Counted from the stretch's first letter, positions 1-8,762 are shown. The stretch: DNA of 64,000 nucleotides from Streptomyces scabiei 87.22 (GCF_000091305.1 NC_013929.1:8494001-8558000); one strand, 5' to 3'. Translations and numbers: made by a program. The notes: a model not told the origin generated them from the letters alone.

Positions 1-118
1 GCTGGGTGACGACGTCCTCGCAGTCCCGCCCCTCCTCGATCATCTTGATCACACCGGCGATCTGACCCTGCGCCCGGCGCAGCCGGTTGACCACCGTCTT
101 CAGTTCCTCAGCCGCCAT
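1..118 (-). CDS. Metal-sensing repressor, CsoR/FrmR (DUF156) family, N-terminal part
   Basis: Reading leftwards from the ATG at 118, the protein opens MAAEELKTVVNRLRRAQGQI and continues through GVIKMIEEGRDCEDVVTQ before leaving the window. This is the helical start of the CsoR/FrmR family, small cytoplasmic repressors that release DNA on binding Cu(I), Ni, or formaldehyde or persulfide. The Cys in RDCEDV matches the first Cys of the C-H-C copper site of CsoR. The rest of the site lies outside the window, so the ligand cannot be decided. The palindrome at 139-180 immediately upstream is its probable operator. Confidence 0.85.
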   Translation of the reverse strand, partial: MAAEELKTVVNRLRRAQGQIAGVIKMIEEGRDCEDVVTQ

Positions 119-138
119 CGCCAGTTCCACAACCCACA

Positions 139-180
139 CTCCTTCGGTAAGATACCCCCTTGGGTATCTTACCGAAGGAG
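139..180. promoter_or_regulatory. 19-bp inverted repeat, probable CsoR-type operator
   Basis: CTCCTTCGGTAAGATACCC at 139-157 is repeated exactly inverted at 162-180 around a 4-base centre. The core, ATACCC-N4-GGGTAT, is the form of known CsoR/CstR operators. The site begins 21 bp upstream of the CsoR-like ATG, so autoregulation is likely. The outer arms extend the dyad well past a usual operator. Confidence 0.7.
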
Positions 181-284
181 TAACCTCACCCGGGCAAAGG
201 AAAATCCCCGTCGCTCCACCACCACCGCCCTCAGTGCCGATCAGGCCAACGCCCGCCCGTACGAGCTGACCGTCATCGACGGAG

Positions 285-716
285 GTGGCACGGCGCGAAC
301 GCATTCTGGAAGTCGCTGCCGAGCTGGGCGCCGATGTGGCCTACGAACGAGTGCAGATGCAGGAGGTCGCCAAGGCCGCCGACCTGGCACTCGGCACGCT
401 CTATCGTTACTTCCCCTCCAAGGTGCACTTGTTCGCAGCGCTGTGGAAGACGCATATCGACGGCTTTGTTGAGGACTGCTGGCAATCCCCTGGGAACGAT
501 CCGGGCGCCACCGTCGGCGATCGGCTGGTGGCCCTGACCCGGTCCTTGCTGGACCGGCCCCTGCTGTGCTCGGCGATGGTACGGGCCATCGCCGTCGACT
601 ATTCCGTCAACCCCGACTACCACTTTCGGTTCGCCGAGGACAGGCTGTGCCGGGCAGTGCTACACACCCTGGGCCGGGACGCCTCTAGGCCGCCTTTAGG
701 GAGACGATTTCCGTGA
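285..716 (+). pseudogene. Truncated TetR-family regulator, KstR-like
   Basis: A GTG at 285 opens a 143-residue frame with a clear TetR DNA-binding domain (MARRERILEVAAELG, then LGTLYRYFPSKVHLFAALW at about residues 36-54). The pattern, including the later MVRAIAVDY, resembles KstR, the steroid-catabolism repressor. TetR proteins are usually about 190-200 residues. Here the ligand-binding domain stops after HTLGRDA and the tail looks unrelated, so the gene is probably a 3'-truncated remnant. No ribosome-binding site clearly marks the GTG, and the true start could be upstream. The KstD-like remnant at 28-29 kb makes a steroid link tempting but unproven. Confidence 0.6.
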
Positions 717-864
717 GGGCGTTTGTGGCGATCAGCGAGGTGACCGGCTCAACGACTGCGCCTCGCCTGACCGTCGCATCGTGTCGCCGGATCCGCAGTA
801 ACCAGTCGCGCCCGGGTCCTCGCGCCGACGAGGCATTGCCGTCTCGATCTCATCATCCACAATA

Positions 865-880
865 ACTAAAGCGCGTTAGT
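865..880. promoter_or_regulatory. LacI-type palindrome downstream of the LacI gene
   Basis: ACTAAAGCGCGTTAGT is a near-perfect palindrome (one mismatch) of the same sequence as the perfect site at 2033-2050. It lies about 90 bp beyond the stop of the LacI gene, in the 252-bp stretch 717-968 that holds no gene I can support. It could be an auxiliary operator or the operator of a gene now lost. Confidence 0.5.
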
Positions 881-968
881 AGCGCGCGCAAGCGCCATCC
901 TACGCCCTCACCGCGGTCGGAGGAGACAGCATCCAGCCTGCTGCGGCGCGGCGGGGCGTGATCCGAGA

Positions 969-1976
969 TCAGACTGAGCGACGCTCGATCACCCGGGTGA
1001 CCTCAGGACCGATAGGGACGGGCCGTCCGTCGAGGAGACTGATGATCGCCTCGACGAGATGTCGTGCGGTGTCCCGCATATCTACTGCCACCATCGTCAA
1101 CGGCGGGGCTGCGAGGCGTGCGGCCGGCGAATCGACCGCGCCGATCACGGCCAGGTCCGACGGCGCGGCTAGTCCTTGCTCGCGTAGACCCGCGAGGACG
1201 GCCAAGGCTGCCACATCGTCGTGGGCGCACACGCCGGTGACGGCGGGGGTCATCCCACGCCATGCCTCGACAGCGGCTCCGGCTCCCACCTCGTCGCAGG
1301 GAACAGCCAGAGCCACCGGGCCCGGCACACCGTGCTCGGCGCAGGCTCCCTGCAGTGCTTTCAGGCGCATCTCGCTCGCCTCGGCCAGGCGTTCGTCGTG
1401 CGGGCGGGCGTAGCCGAGCCGACGGTGCCCCGCCCTGAGCAGTCGCTCGACCTGCAGCCGGGCGATGCTGTTTTCCCGGGCTCCCCAGATCCACTGCGCG
1501 ACGGGGTCGGACTCGGCGGTGAGAGAGACCACGGCGCGTACGCCATTGCGCCGCATCGCGGCGACGTCATTATCGGGCAGGTCCCATGCGAGGACGGCCA
1601 CGGGCGTGATGACGGTCCACACATCACCATCGGGCCTGCGGGACCACGGATGGATCACCGCAGTGAGCCCGACGGCCGCGAACTCCGCCGAGAGAAACTC
1701 GACCAGTGTGCCCAGGTCGGTCAGCGGCAACTGAGGGGGCTGATAGAGGAGCACGACGTCACTCCGGCCGCGGCTGAGCGTCCGGGCCTCCGCCGAGGGG
1801 GCATAGCGCAGCCGGGCCGCCGCTTCGAGGACGCGCTGCCGCGTCGACTCGGAGATCGTCTGCCCCTTGGTGCCGTTGAGCACGAAGCTGACAGTGGCCC
1901 TGGAGACTCCGGCCTCCCGGGCGACGTCGGAACTGGTGACCCGGCCCTCCGGCCGAGCAGCGGCCTCGCCCGCCAT
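969..1976 (-). CDS. LacI-family transcriptional regulator
   Basis: Translation from ATG 1976 gives 335 residues. GGAAGGGG just upstream supports this start over longer frames. The N-terminus carries the LacI helix-turn-helix (VTSSDVAREAGVSRATVSFVLN-type, residues about 13-34) followed by a periplasmic-binding-protein-like sensor domain with the usual late segment LAVIGAVDSPAARLAAPPLT. It is transcribed divergently from the GH1 gene at 2316, and a perfect palindrome lies between them. The expected role is a sugar-responsive repressor of that GH1 gene and of itself. The effector cannot be read from the sequence. Confidence 0.88.
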   Translation of the reverse strand: MAGEAAARPEGRVTSSDVAREAGVSRATVSFVLNGTKGQTISESTRQRVLEAAARLRYAPSAEARTLSRGRSDVVLLYQPPQLPLTDLGTLVEFLSAEFAAVGLTAVIHPWSRRPDGDVWTVITPVAVLAWDLPDNDVAAMRRNGVRAVVSLTAESDPVAQWIWGARENSIARLQVERLLRAGHRRLGYARPHDERLAEASEMRLKALQGACAEHGVPGPVALAVPCDEVGAGAAVEAWRGMTPAVTGVCAHDDVAALAVLAGLREQGLAAPSDLAVIGAVDSPAARLAAPPLTMVAVDMRDTARHLVEAIISLLDGRPVPIGPEVTRVIERRSV

Positions 1977-2032
1977 CCATCGCCCCTTCCGCTCTTGTGG
2001 GTGTACCACGCCTGATGTACTGTACCCGCACT

Positions 2033-2050
2033 CACTAACGCGCGTTAGTG
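2033..2050. promoter_or_regulatory. LacI operator candidate (perfect 18-bp palindrome)
   Basis: CACTAACGCGCGTTAGTG reads identically on both strands and has the central CG typical of LacI/GalR operators. It lies 57 bp upstream of the LacI ATG and 266 bp upstream of the GH1 start, so it can serve both divergent promoters. A near copy occurs at 865-880. Confidence 0.75.
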
Positions 2051-2175
2051 AATGAATAGTCGGTAGGGCGTCCCCGTGGCCACGGGGACTCGTCATGCCG
2101 CTCCGACAACCACCCCCTAAGGGCCCTGAGAGGGGCCGGTGCCAATCCACGGCTTACCCCTGAAGGGGCACGATC

Positions 2176-2207
2176 GGTTCTGCTCCGTGTTCCGGCGGAG
2201 CAGAACC
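2176..2207. repeat. 12-bp inverted repeat in the GH1 leader
   Basis: GGTTCTGCTCCG (2176-2187) is repeated inverted at 2196-2207 around 8 bases. It lies between the LacI operator and the GH1 start, about 110 bp before the start codon. It could be a leader hairpin or a second protein-binding dyad. A further partial copy (TTCTGCTC) follows near 2255. Confidence 0.5.
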
Positions 2208-2315
2208 CACGCAGCCCGTGCGGGGTTCGAGGTCGTCCGCAGACATGCAGATTCGTTCTGCTCGACGACCGCGCGCCTGATCCCTACGAACTCAGAACCT
2301 CAGGAGCTGCTGATC

Positions 2316-3605
2316 GTGCCCGAACCGTTGATCTTCCCCGAGCGCTTCCTTTGGGGGGCCGCGACAGCCGCACATCAGGTCGAAGGCAACAACGCGAACA
2401 GCGACTGGTGGGAATGGGAGACCGACCCAGCGCCCAAGGCGCCCATGGCAGGGCCCTCCGGCATGGCGTGCGACCACTTCAACCGTTACAAGGACGACAT
2501 CGCGCTGCTCGCGGAACTCGGACTGAACACCTACCGCTTCTCCGTGGAGTGGGCACGAGTCGAGCCCCGCCAGGGAGAATTCGACCGCGAGGCGCTCCAA
2601 CACTACGCCGACATGGTCGAGACCTGCCTGACCCACGGCGTCACACCGATGATCACGCTGCAGCACTTCACGTTGCCGGCCTGGGTCACCCACGCCGGAG
2701 CCTGGACCAATGCCGAACTCCCGGCCTGGTTCACGCGCTACACCAGGCACGTGATGGAACATCTACAGAACCGTGCTCCCTACATCTGCACGATCAACGA
2801 GCCCGGCAACATGATCACGCGGGGGTATCTGGGCACCTTCCCGACTCCGCCCTTCGTCCGGAACCTCGACGCGTTCGACGCCGCAGCCTCAGGAGTGATC
2901 GCCGCACACCGCAATGCCCGAGAGGTCATCCGTGAACTCGCACCCGGCGTCAAGGTCGGCATGGCCCATGCGCTGCAGGACTGGCACGCCAATCCCGGCG
3001 GAGTCCCAGCGATGGAATGGGCTCGGGAACTCCACGAAGACAGGTTCTTCGCCGAGACCGCCGACGACGACTTCATCGGCGTCCAGACCTACACCCGCCT
3101 CGACGTCAACGCCCCCCGCATCACCAAACCCCTCAGCGCGGCGCTTCTGCGCAGCCGTCGCCTTACGCAGTCGCTCGCCCTGCCGTACCTGCGCCGCCAA
3201 GCGGCAGCCGTGTCTGCGGAAGGAGCACCCGTCGGCGAGGGCCGCCGCACCCAGATGGGATATCTGTGGGCTCCTGAGGCGGTCGAGGCCACGACCCGGC
3301 GAGTGGCGGGCCTCTTCCCCGGCAAGGAGATCGTCCTCACCGAGCACGGTGTCGCGACCGACGTCGACAGCGAGCGTATCGACTACATTCGAGCAGGTCT
3401 GCGCGTCGTGCACCGGCTGATCGGCGACGGACTGCCCATCACCGGCTACGTCCACTGGTCACTGCTGGACAACTTCGAGTGGTGGGACGGCTACGGCCCC
3501 AAGTACGGGCTCGTGGCGGTCGACCGCAGCACTCAGGAGCGGGTCGTCAAACCATCGGCACATTGGTATGGCGACGTGGCCCGGATCAACCGGATGCCAA
3601 CATGA
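2316..3605 (+). CDS. GH1 beta-glucosidase-type glycosidase
   Basis: The GTG at 2316 is preceded by AGGAG at a good distance and yields 429 residues, beginning VPEPLIFPERFLWGAATAAH, the GH1 signature. The acid/base Glu is in TINEPGN (about residue 162) and the nucleophile Glu in TEHGVATD (about 343), where most GH1 enzymes have TENG. The C-terminal HWSLLDNFEW-type motif is present. There is no signal peptide, so it acts in the cytoplasm on imported beta-glycosides. It is rather short for GH1 (usually 440-480). A LacI regulator is divergent. A damaged copy of bases 3147-3555 occurs at 12263-12552. Confidence 0.9.
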   Translation: MPEPLIFPERFLWGAATAAHQVEGNNANSDWWEWETDPAPKAPMAGPSGMACDHFNRYKDDIALLAELGLNTYRFSVEWARVEPRQGEFDREALQHYADMVETCLTHGVTPMITLQHFTLPAWVTHAGAWTNAELPAWFTRYTRHVMEHLQNRAPYICTINEPGNMITRGYLGTFPTPPFVRNLDAFDAAASGVIAAHRNAREVIRELAPGVKVGMAHALQDWHANPGGVPAMEWARELHEDRFFAETADDDFIGVQTYTRLDVNAPRITKPLSAALLRSRRLTQSLALPYLRRQAAAVSAEGAPVGEGRRTQMGYLWAPEAVEATTRRVAGLFPGKEIVLTEHGVATDVDSERIDYIRAGLRVVHRLIGDGLPITGYVHWSLLDNFEWWDGYGPKYGLVAVDRSTQERVVKPSAHWYGDVARINRMPT

Positions 3606-4061
3606 GCCGCCGCCTGGGACACGGTACGGCTACCTCGGCATGAGCCGTTCGCCCGCTGGGTGGCGTGGCCGAGTCCGCCCTCGAAGCGGCGCCGACAGGC
3701 CTTGAGGTCTTCGATACCACATGCACGCAACTGGCCCAGGGCGAGCGTCGCATACGAATATCGGCGGCGCTGAACGACCAGATCGCGCCACGCACGGTCC
3801 AGGTCACTGCGCGCGTCAGGCGGGCGACCTAATTTGCATGCGGCTGCGGAGCAGGCGTCTCGATGAACGTCATGGACTGTGGCGAACGCACCTGGCCTGG
3901 CTCCACCATCCCCGTACCGCAGGACAACCGCCCGGTCGGCCTTGGATCAGAGCCAACGACGCCAGGTGGCGGTTCGTCGCCGCCGTAGGCCGCACCCACC
4001 TCGTGGTTCCGGTGCCCACAGCGCCATCCCATGATCACCATCACAGCAACAAGGAGTTCTC
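3606..4061 (+). other. 456-bp spacer with a weak coding remnant
   Basis: No complete gene is evident. On the plus strand a frame between about 3645 and 3830 (containing TGLEVFDTTCTQLAQGE and ending RVRRAT-stop) has plausible codon use for about 60 codons but lacks a convincing start or family match. It may be the end of a lost gene. The AAGGAG for the oxidoreductase lies at the right edge. Confidence 0.3.
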
Positions 4062-5069
4062 ATGTCGTTCCGCTGGGGCATCGCCGGCACTGGTGTCATA
4101 GCAAACAGTTTTGCGGACGCGTTGGGCCGGTTGCCTGACGCCCACTTGGTCGCCGTCGGCTCCCGCAGTCGGAAAGGGGCCGACGCGTTCGGCGAGAAGC
4201 ACGGCATCGCCGCGCGACACCGGCACGCTTCGTACGAAGATCTGGCCGCCGATGACACTGTCGACATTGTCTACGTCGCATCGCCCCACTCCCACCATCA
4301 CGAGCACACGTTGCTGTTCCTGAACGCGGGGCGTCCAGTGTTGTGCGAGAAGGCGTTCTCGCTGGACGCGGAGCAGGCCGCTGAAATGGTGGCTGTGTCC
4401 AGGGAACGGGGCCTGTTCCTGATGGAGGCGATGTGGAGCCGGTTCCTGCCGGCCTATGTCAAAGTCAGAGAACTGCTCGCCGAGGACGTCATCGGTGAAG
4501 TCCAGTCCCTGGAGGCCGACTTCGGCTTCCAATTCCCGGCGGACCCCGAACACCGTCTGTTCGATCGCGCGCTGGGTGGCGGTTCCCTGCTCGACCTGGG
4601 TGTGTATCCCCTATCGCTGGCCAGCATGGTGCTGGGTACGCCCGACCGGGTCACGGCGTACGGCACACTCGGCTCGACCGGCGTCGACGAGCATGTCGCT
4701 GTCCTCTCCGGGTACGACAGTGGGGCGGTCGCGCTGGCCCAGAGTTCCATGCGGGCGAACCTCGGTTGCACAGCCCGTATCACCGGCACCGAAGGTCACA
4801 TCGAACTGCCGTTCCTGATGCACTGCCCGGACGAACTGACCGTGCAGACGCGGGGCACCACCGAACGCCTGAGTCTGCCCGCCGCCCGCGAGGGCGACGG
4901 CGACGACACGGCGGGCGGCGGCCTGCACCGCCAGATCCGGCACGTCCAGGAGCGGCTACGCGCAGGGGAGTTGGAGAGCGAGATCATGCCTCTGGACGAG
5001 ACCGTGGCGGTGATGCGCACGCTCGACACCGTGCGCGACCAGATCGGCCTGAGCTACACCACTCACTGA
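4062..5069 (+). CDS. Gfo/Idh/MocA-family NAD(P)-dependent oxidoreductase
   Basis: The ATG at 4062 follows AAGGAG and gives 335 residues. The N-terminal Rossmann domain shows WGIAGTGVIANSFADAL, and the EKAFSLDAEQA segment near residue 100 is the Gfo/Idh/MocA E-K-P-like motif with Ala in the Pro position. The C-terminal half is the family's alpha/beta dimerisation domain. Members oxidise or reduce sugars, inositols and related polyols. Lying just downstream of a GH1 gene and with no signal peptide, it probably processes the released sugar in the cytoplasm. The exact substrate is unknown. Confidence 0.88.
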   Translation: MSFRWGIAGTGVIANSFADALGRLPDAHLVAVGSRSRKGADAFGEKHGIAARHRHASYEDLAADDTVDIVYVASPHSHHHEHTLLFLNAGRPVLCEKAFSLDAEQAAEMVAVSRERGLFLMEAMWSRFLPAYVKVRELLAEDVIGEVQSLEADFGFQFPADPEHRLFDRALGGGSLLDLGVYPLSLASMVLGTPDRVTAYGTLGSTGVDEHVAVLSGYDSGAVALAQSSMRANLGCTARITGTEGHIELPFLMHCPDELTVQTRGTTERLSLPAAREGDGDDTAGGGLHRQIRHVQERLRAGELESEIMPLDETVAVMRTLDTVRDQIGLSYTTH

Positions 5070-5231
5070 CGTTCCCGCAACCAGCCAGCCATACGGATGC
5101 GTTCGGGGTTACGGCCACTCCGCTGCCGTAACCGCGTCCGAGGGGATCGGTACGGATCTCCGCCGCCTGATGTGGCCCGCACCCGTGGAGCCGCTTGCGG
5201 CGTCGCTACTCAACCGAAGCCGGAGAAGCCG

Positions 5232-7463
5232 ATGGCTCACAGTGCAGAACGGCCCCCAGGCAGGCTCACGCCACGGGCCAGAACCAGATGGCTGGTTGTT
5301 TTCGTCATGGCTTTCGATCTCATGCTGACTGGAATCGCGTACTCCGCCTCAGGGGAATCGCCTCAGATCAGGGTGCTGTCGAATCGCGCGGATCTGGTGT
5401 CCGGGGGCGACGCCCTCGTCGAGGTGGCCCTGCCTTCCGGGGGAACACCAGAGAATGTGCGCGTGGACGTGGACGGCCGGGATGTGACATCCGCTTTCGC
5501 CGTCCGGCCGGACGGCCGCTTCCTGGGCCTGGTCACCGGCCTCCAGGTCGGCGAGAACAGGATGACGGCCCGGACACAGGGGGGCGCGGCAAGCCTTACC
5601 ATCACCGGCCATCCCATCGGCGGACCGCTGTTCGCCGGGCCACAGGTACAGCCGTGGGTGTGCGCGACCGAGGAGAACGGCCTCGGGAAGCCGCAGGATG
5701 TCGCGTGCAATACTCCAGCGAAGTACAAGCTCTTCTACAAGTCCTGGCTGACCGGCCAGTTCACCGCATATGATCCGAAAAGACCGCCCGCAGACCTCGC
5801 ATACACAACGACGGACCAGGGCAAGCGGGTCGCGTACGTCGTACGCCGGGAACGCGGCGTGATGGACCGTGGCATCTACGACATCGCGGTGTTGTACGAC
5901 CCGGCCAAGCCGTGGCAACCGTGGGCACCGCAAGGCGGCTTCAACGGAAAACTCCTTGTGCCGTTCGGCGGCGACTGCACGCCGCGGCATTCACAGGACG
6001 CACCCATGGAGAACGTTCTCAACGACACGGCTCTGTCCCGCGGGTTCGCCGTCGCGGTGTCCAACCTGAACATGCTGGGGCAGAACTGCAACGACGTGGT
6101 CTCCACCGAAGCGCTGGTGATGCTCAAGGAGCACTTCGTCGAGAACTACGGCCCGATCCGCTACACCATCGGGCAAGGCTGCTCCGGCGGTTCCATGCAG
6201 CAGCACTGGATCACCTCCAACTACCCCGGTCTGTTGGACGGCATCCTGCCCTCCTGCAGCTTCCCCGACGTCTGGTCCACGCTGCAGGAGGCCGAGGACT
6301 GTCACGTACTCGACCACCACTTCGACAGGTCTCCATTGTGGGCGTTGACCACCCACAGAACCGCGGTGACCGGCCACGCGTTCGAGACGGTGTGCCGGAC
6401 ACTCTGGGACAACCCGACAGGCAACGGGCAGTACTCCAAGACCTGGTTGGACCCGGACAACGGGGCCGGCTGCCTCGGCGGATTCCTGGCCGGCCACACC
6501 ACTCTGGAGCCCAATCGCTCGTGGGTGTACGACGCCGAGGCAAATCCTGCCGGTGAGCGGTGCACTCTTCAGGACTACGCCGTGGCCGTCTGGGGCCGAA
6601 GGCCCGCGAGTTCATGGGGGCCGGTCGAACAACGCATCCAACGCGGTTTCGCCAACCGGCCGTACGACAACACCGGTGTCCAGTACGGCCTGAAGGCCGT
6701 CGAGTCCGGCACGATCACCGCTGAGCAGTTCGTCGACCTCAACGAGAGCGTCGGCGGGCTCGACATCGACTGGAAGTGGCAGCCGGAGCGTAGTGAAGCC
6801 GACCCTGCGGCGCTGGAAGTCGCATACCGCTCCGGTCGGGTGACCTACCCCCGCGAGGCGGCCAAGGTCCCCGTCATCGATCTGCGCTCTCCCGGCAACT
6901 GGGAGATCCACAGCGACTTCCACAGTTACGCCATGCGTGCCCGCTTCGACCAGGCCAACGGTGGCCATGACAATCAGATCATCTGGACGGGTGTGCCTCC
7001 GGTGCAAACCGACGGCGATGCCCGCGAGAAGGCGTTCCTGCTCATGGACAGATGGCTGACCCGCATCGAAGCCGACACGTCCAACGACCCGATCGAGACC
7101 AAGGTGGTGCGCGACAAGCCGGCCGACGCTGTCGACGCGTGCTGGATCGGCAACCGCAAGATCTCCGATATGTCCGTCTGCCGCGCCACCTACCCTTACT
7201 TCGGTGTGCCCCGGACTGCGGCCGGGGGCCCGACGGCCAACAACATCCTCAAGTGCCAACTCAAGGAACTCAACCGGGACGACTACACCGTCGACTTCTC
7301 CAACGCCCAATGGGGCCGACTGCGGAAGGCCTTCCCCGAGGGGGTGTGCGACTACCGCGAGCCAGGCGTGGCCCAGCAACCCTCTCTGCCGTGGCTGACC
7401 TTCTCCGGCGGGCCGGGCGGACAGCCACTGGGCGCTCCGCCGGAGTCCGCCCCTACACCCTGA
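5232..7463 (+). CDS. Secreted DUF6351-type protein with an alpha/beta-hydrolase-like nucleophile motif
   Basis: The ATG at 5232 is preceded by GGAG at a short distance and gives 743 residues. The N-terminus has arginines followed by a hydrophobic run (WLVVFVMAFDLMLTGIAYSA), a likely Sec signal. The body resembles the large DUF6351 proteins of actinobacteria. An early beta-rich segment is followed by a domain with GQGCSGGSM, where Ser about 318 sits in a nucleophile-elbow-like context, and by Cys-containing stretches suited to export. The reaction is not known; an esterase-like activity is an inference from the motif. It is followed by an inverted repeat at 7481-7530. Confidence 0.75.
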   Translation: MAHSAERPPGRLTPRARTRWLVVFVMAFDLMLTGIAYSASGESPQIRVLSNRADLVSGGDALVEVALPSGGTPENVRVDVDGRDVTSAFAVRPDGRFLGLVTGLQVGENRMTARTQGGAASLTITGHPIGGPLFAGPQVQPWVCATEENGLGKPQDVACNTPAKYKLFYKSWLTGQFTAYDPKRPPADLAYTTTDQGKRVAYVVRRERGVMDRGIYDIAVLYDPAKPWQPWAPQGGFNGKLLVPFGGDCTPRHSQDAPMENVLNDTALSRGFAVAVSNLNMLGQNCNDVVSTEALVMLKEHFVENYGPIRYTIGQGCSGGSMQQHWITSNYPGLLDGILPSCSFPDVWSTLQEAEDCHVLDHHFDRSPLWALTTHRTAVTGHAFETVCRTLWDNPTGNGQYSKTWLDPDNGAGCLGGFLAGHTTLEPNRSWVYDAEANPAGERCTLQDYAVAVWGRRPASSWGPVEQRIQRGFANRPYDNTGVQYGLKAVESGTITAEQFVDLNESVGGLDIDWKWQPERSEADPAALEVAYRSGRVTYPREAAKVPVIDLRSPGNWEIHSDFHSYAMRARFDQANGGHDNQIIWTGVPPVQTDGDAREKAFLLMDRWLTRIEADTSNDPIETKVVRDKPADAVDACWIGNRKISDMSVCRATYPYFGVPRTAAGGPTANNILKCQLKELNRDDYTVDFSNAQWGRLRKAFPEGVCDYREPGVAQQPSLPWLTFSGGPGGQPLGAPPESAPTP

Positions 7464-7480
7464 AAGGCTTCCCCTCATCC

Positions 7481-7530
7481 GGTGCCCACGGTGTCCCGCA
7501 TCCCCAGCTAAGCGCTACACCGTGGGCGCC
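7481..7530. terminator. Inverted repeat after the DUF6351 gene, possible terminator
   Basis: GGTGCCCACGGTGT at 7481-7494 pairs with ACACCGTGGGCGCC at 7517-7530 (one mismatch, 22-base loop), 17 bp after the stop. There is no T-run, and the right arm overlaps the hydrolase remnant, so part of the symmetry may be accidental. Confidence 0.4.
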
Positions 7531-7805
7531 CAGCACCCTGTACGTCTCGATGTCCCACCCGGTGTACTACTCGCCCTCGGAGACGAAGCGGCCACGCGTG
7601 TCCTGGATGATCGCCATGAGCCCGCGCTCGGCCGCGGCAACAGATTGAGAGGCCTGGCCATGAAGGAGGTCTGCTTGCCGTTCAGCAGCCGACTCGGCAG
7701 CACCGGCCATGGCCCCGTCCCACCCAGACGGTGGACGTCCGCGCGCAGCACCATCCCGTCAAGCAACATCGGCCCGGATCGCAGTAGGCTCCGTAGCCCC
7801 GGCAA
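7505..7805 (-). pseudogene. Remnant of a CocE/NonD-type (X-Pro dipeptidyl-peptidase S15) hydrolase
   Basis: On the minus strand, LLDGMVLRADVHRL followed by GPWPVLPSRLLNGK reproduces the N-terminal start of CocE/NonD hydrolases (normally RDGV-LRADVYRP, GPWPVLL-R-PYGK). About 40 codons later, in another frame, AIIQDTRGRFVSEGE appears, the next conserved block. It is followed by an in-frame TAG and then YTGWDIETYRVLGAHGV. Frameshift, nonsense codon and loss of everything downstream show a dead gene. The function in other strains would be ester or amide hydrolysis. Confidence 0.65.
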
Positions 7806-8559
7806 GCGCCCGGTCGAACTGCCGCCGTCCTCGCCGAGGAAACCATCTGCAACCCGTGGTGGAGACGCGCACCGGCCGACGCCAGCCGCGCCTGCTGGTC
7901 ATCTGTCTGCACGGCACCGGACTGTGCTACCACAAGCCCACGCCCCTCGGCCCACAGGAGCCCTGCTTCGCCGCCGCCCCGGTACCCCGTGCGGCCAGCA
8001 GACGGCGTGCTCGGCACGCAACCGGACCAGGATCTCCGCCTGGCCGGGTCCGAACAGGTCCTGATAGAGGTGCTCGGCCAGCGCGAAGCAGAAGGCGCGG
8101 TGATCCCCTATAGAGTCAAGGGTCGGTCTGCCATCATCAAGGGCGATGACGGCCAATCCACCGAGTCCGGGCCGAAGAGGCGACCACTGCGGTGTGGGCC
8201 GTGGGAATGCACAGGCTGACGACGAGGGCAGTTGGGTGTGCGGTAGACATGGCAGGGAGCCCGCTTGCCCGCCCAACCGCCCCACCTCGGCCGAACGGCC
8301 AGGAAACGAAGCGGTCGCAAGCGTCCTCGGCCGAAAGGCTGATACCCCGCGCGCGTAGGTCGCAGCCTCTGGCGCGTCTCCTGTGCGGGGATCTGCCTTG
8401 CATCAGTGAGCTCGAGGTGAGTTTGGCACCTGACCTGCGCCCTAACGCCCCGGGGTGCAGGCATGCACGCCGTGCCAATCCAGGGACACCATCCCTACCG
8501 CGTGCCAGTTTCTCAGGCTGTTTCGCTGGGCGTCATCCCAGGAGCTGATGCGACGACAT
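7806..8559. other. Long region without a supportable gene
   Basis: Several open frames exist here on both strands, as expected at this GC content, but none combines codon bias, start signal and recognisable sequence. A minus-strand segment around 8030-8160 (reading VIALDDGRPTLDSIGD, then FALAEHLYQDLF) looks vaguely protein-like and may be another remnant of unknown family. Confidence 0.4.
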
Positions 8560-8600
8560 ACCTGAGGCTGACGAAACCCTTTCTCGCATCAGCCTCAGGT
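8560..8600. promoter_or_regulatory. 12-bp inverted repeat upstream of the ABC exporter genes
   Basis: ACCTGAGGCTGA (8560-8571) is repeated exactly inverted (TCAGCCTCAGGT, 8589-8600) with a 17-base spacer, 163 bp before the ATPase start. Two well separated arms of this type suit a dimeric regulator. No regulator gene is adjacent, so the cognate protein is not identified. Confidence 0.55.
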
Positions 8601-8762
8601 GGTCGGCAATTCAGCTGATCCGCAGGATCTGTGGGAACCGGACGATAGAGAGGTTCCCAGCGGGATGGACCCGGACTCTCGCGTCCATGGGCCTCTTGTG
8701 GCCGTTTGCACGGCCCGTGGCACGTGCCCCTCGCTGTCTCTATCCCGATCGGAGTGCTACCC

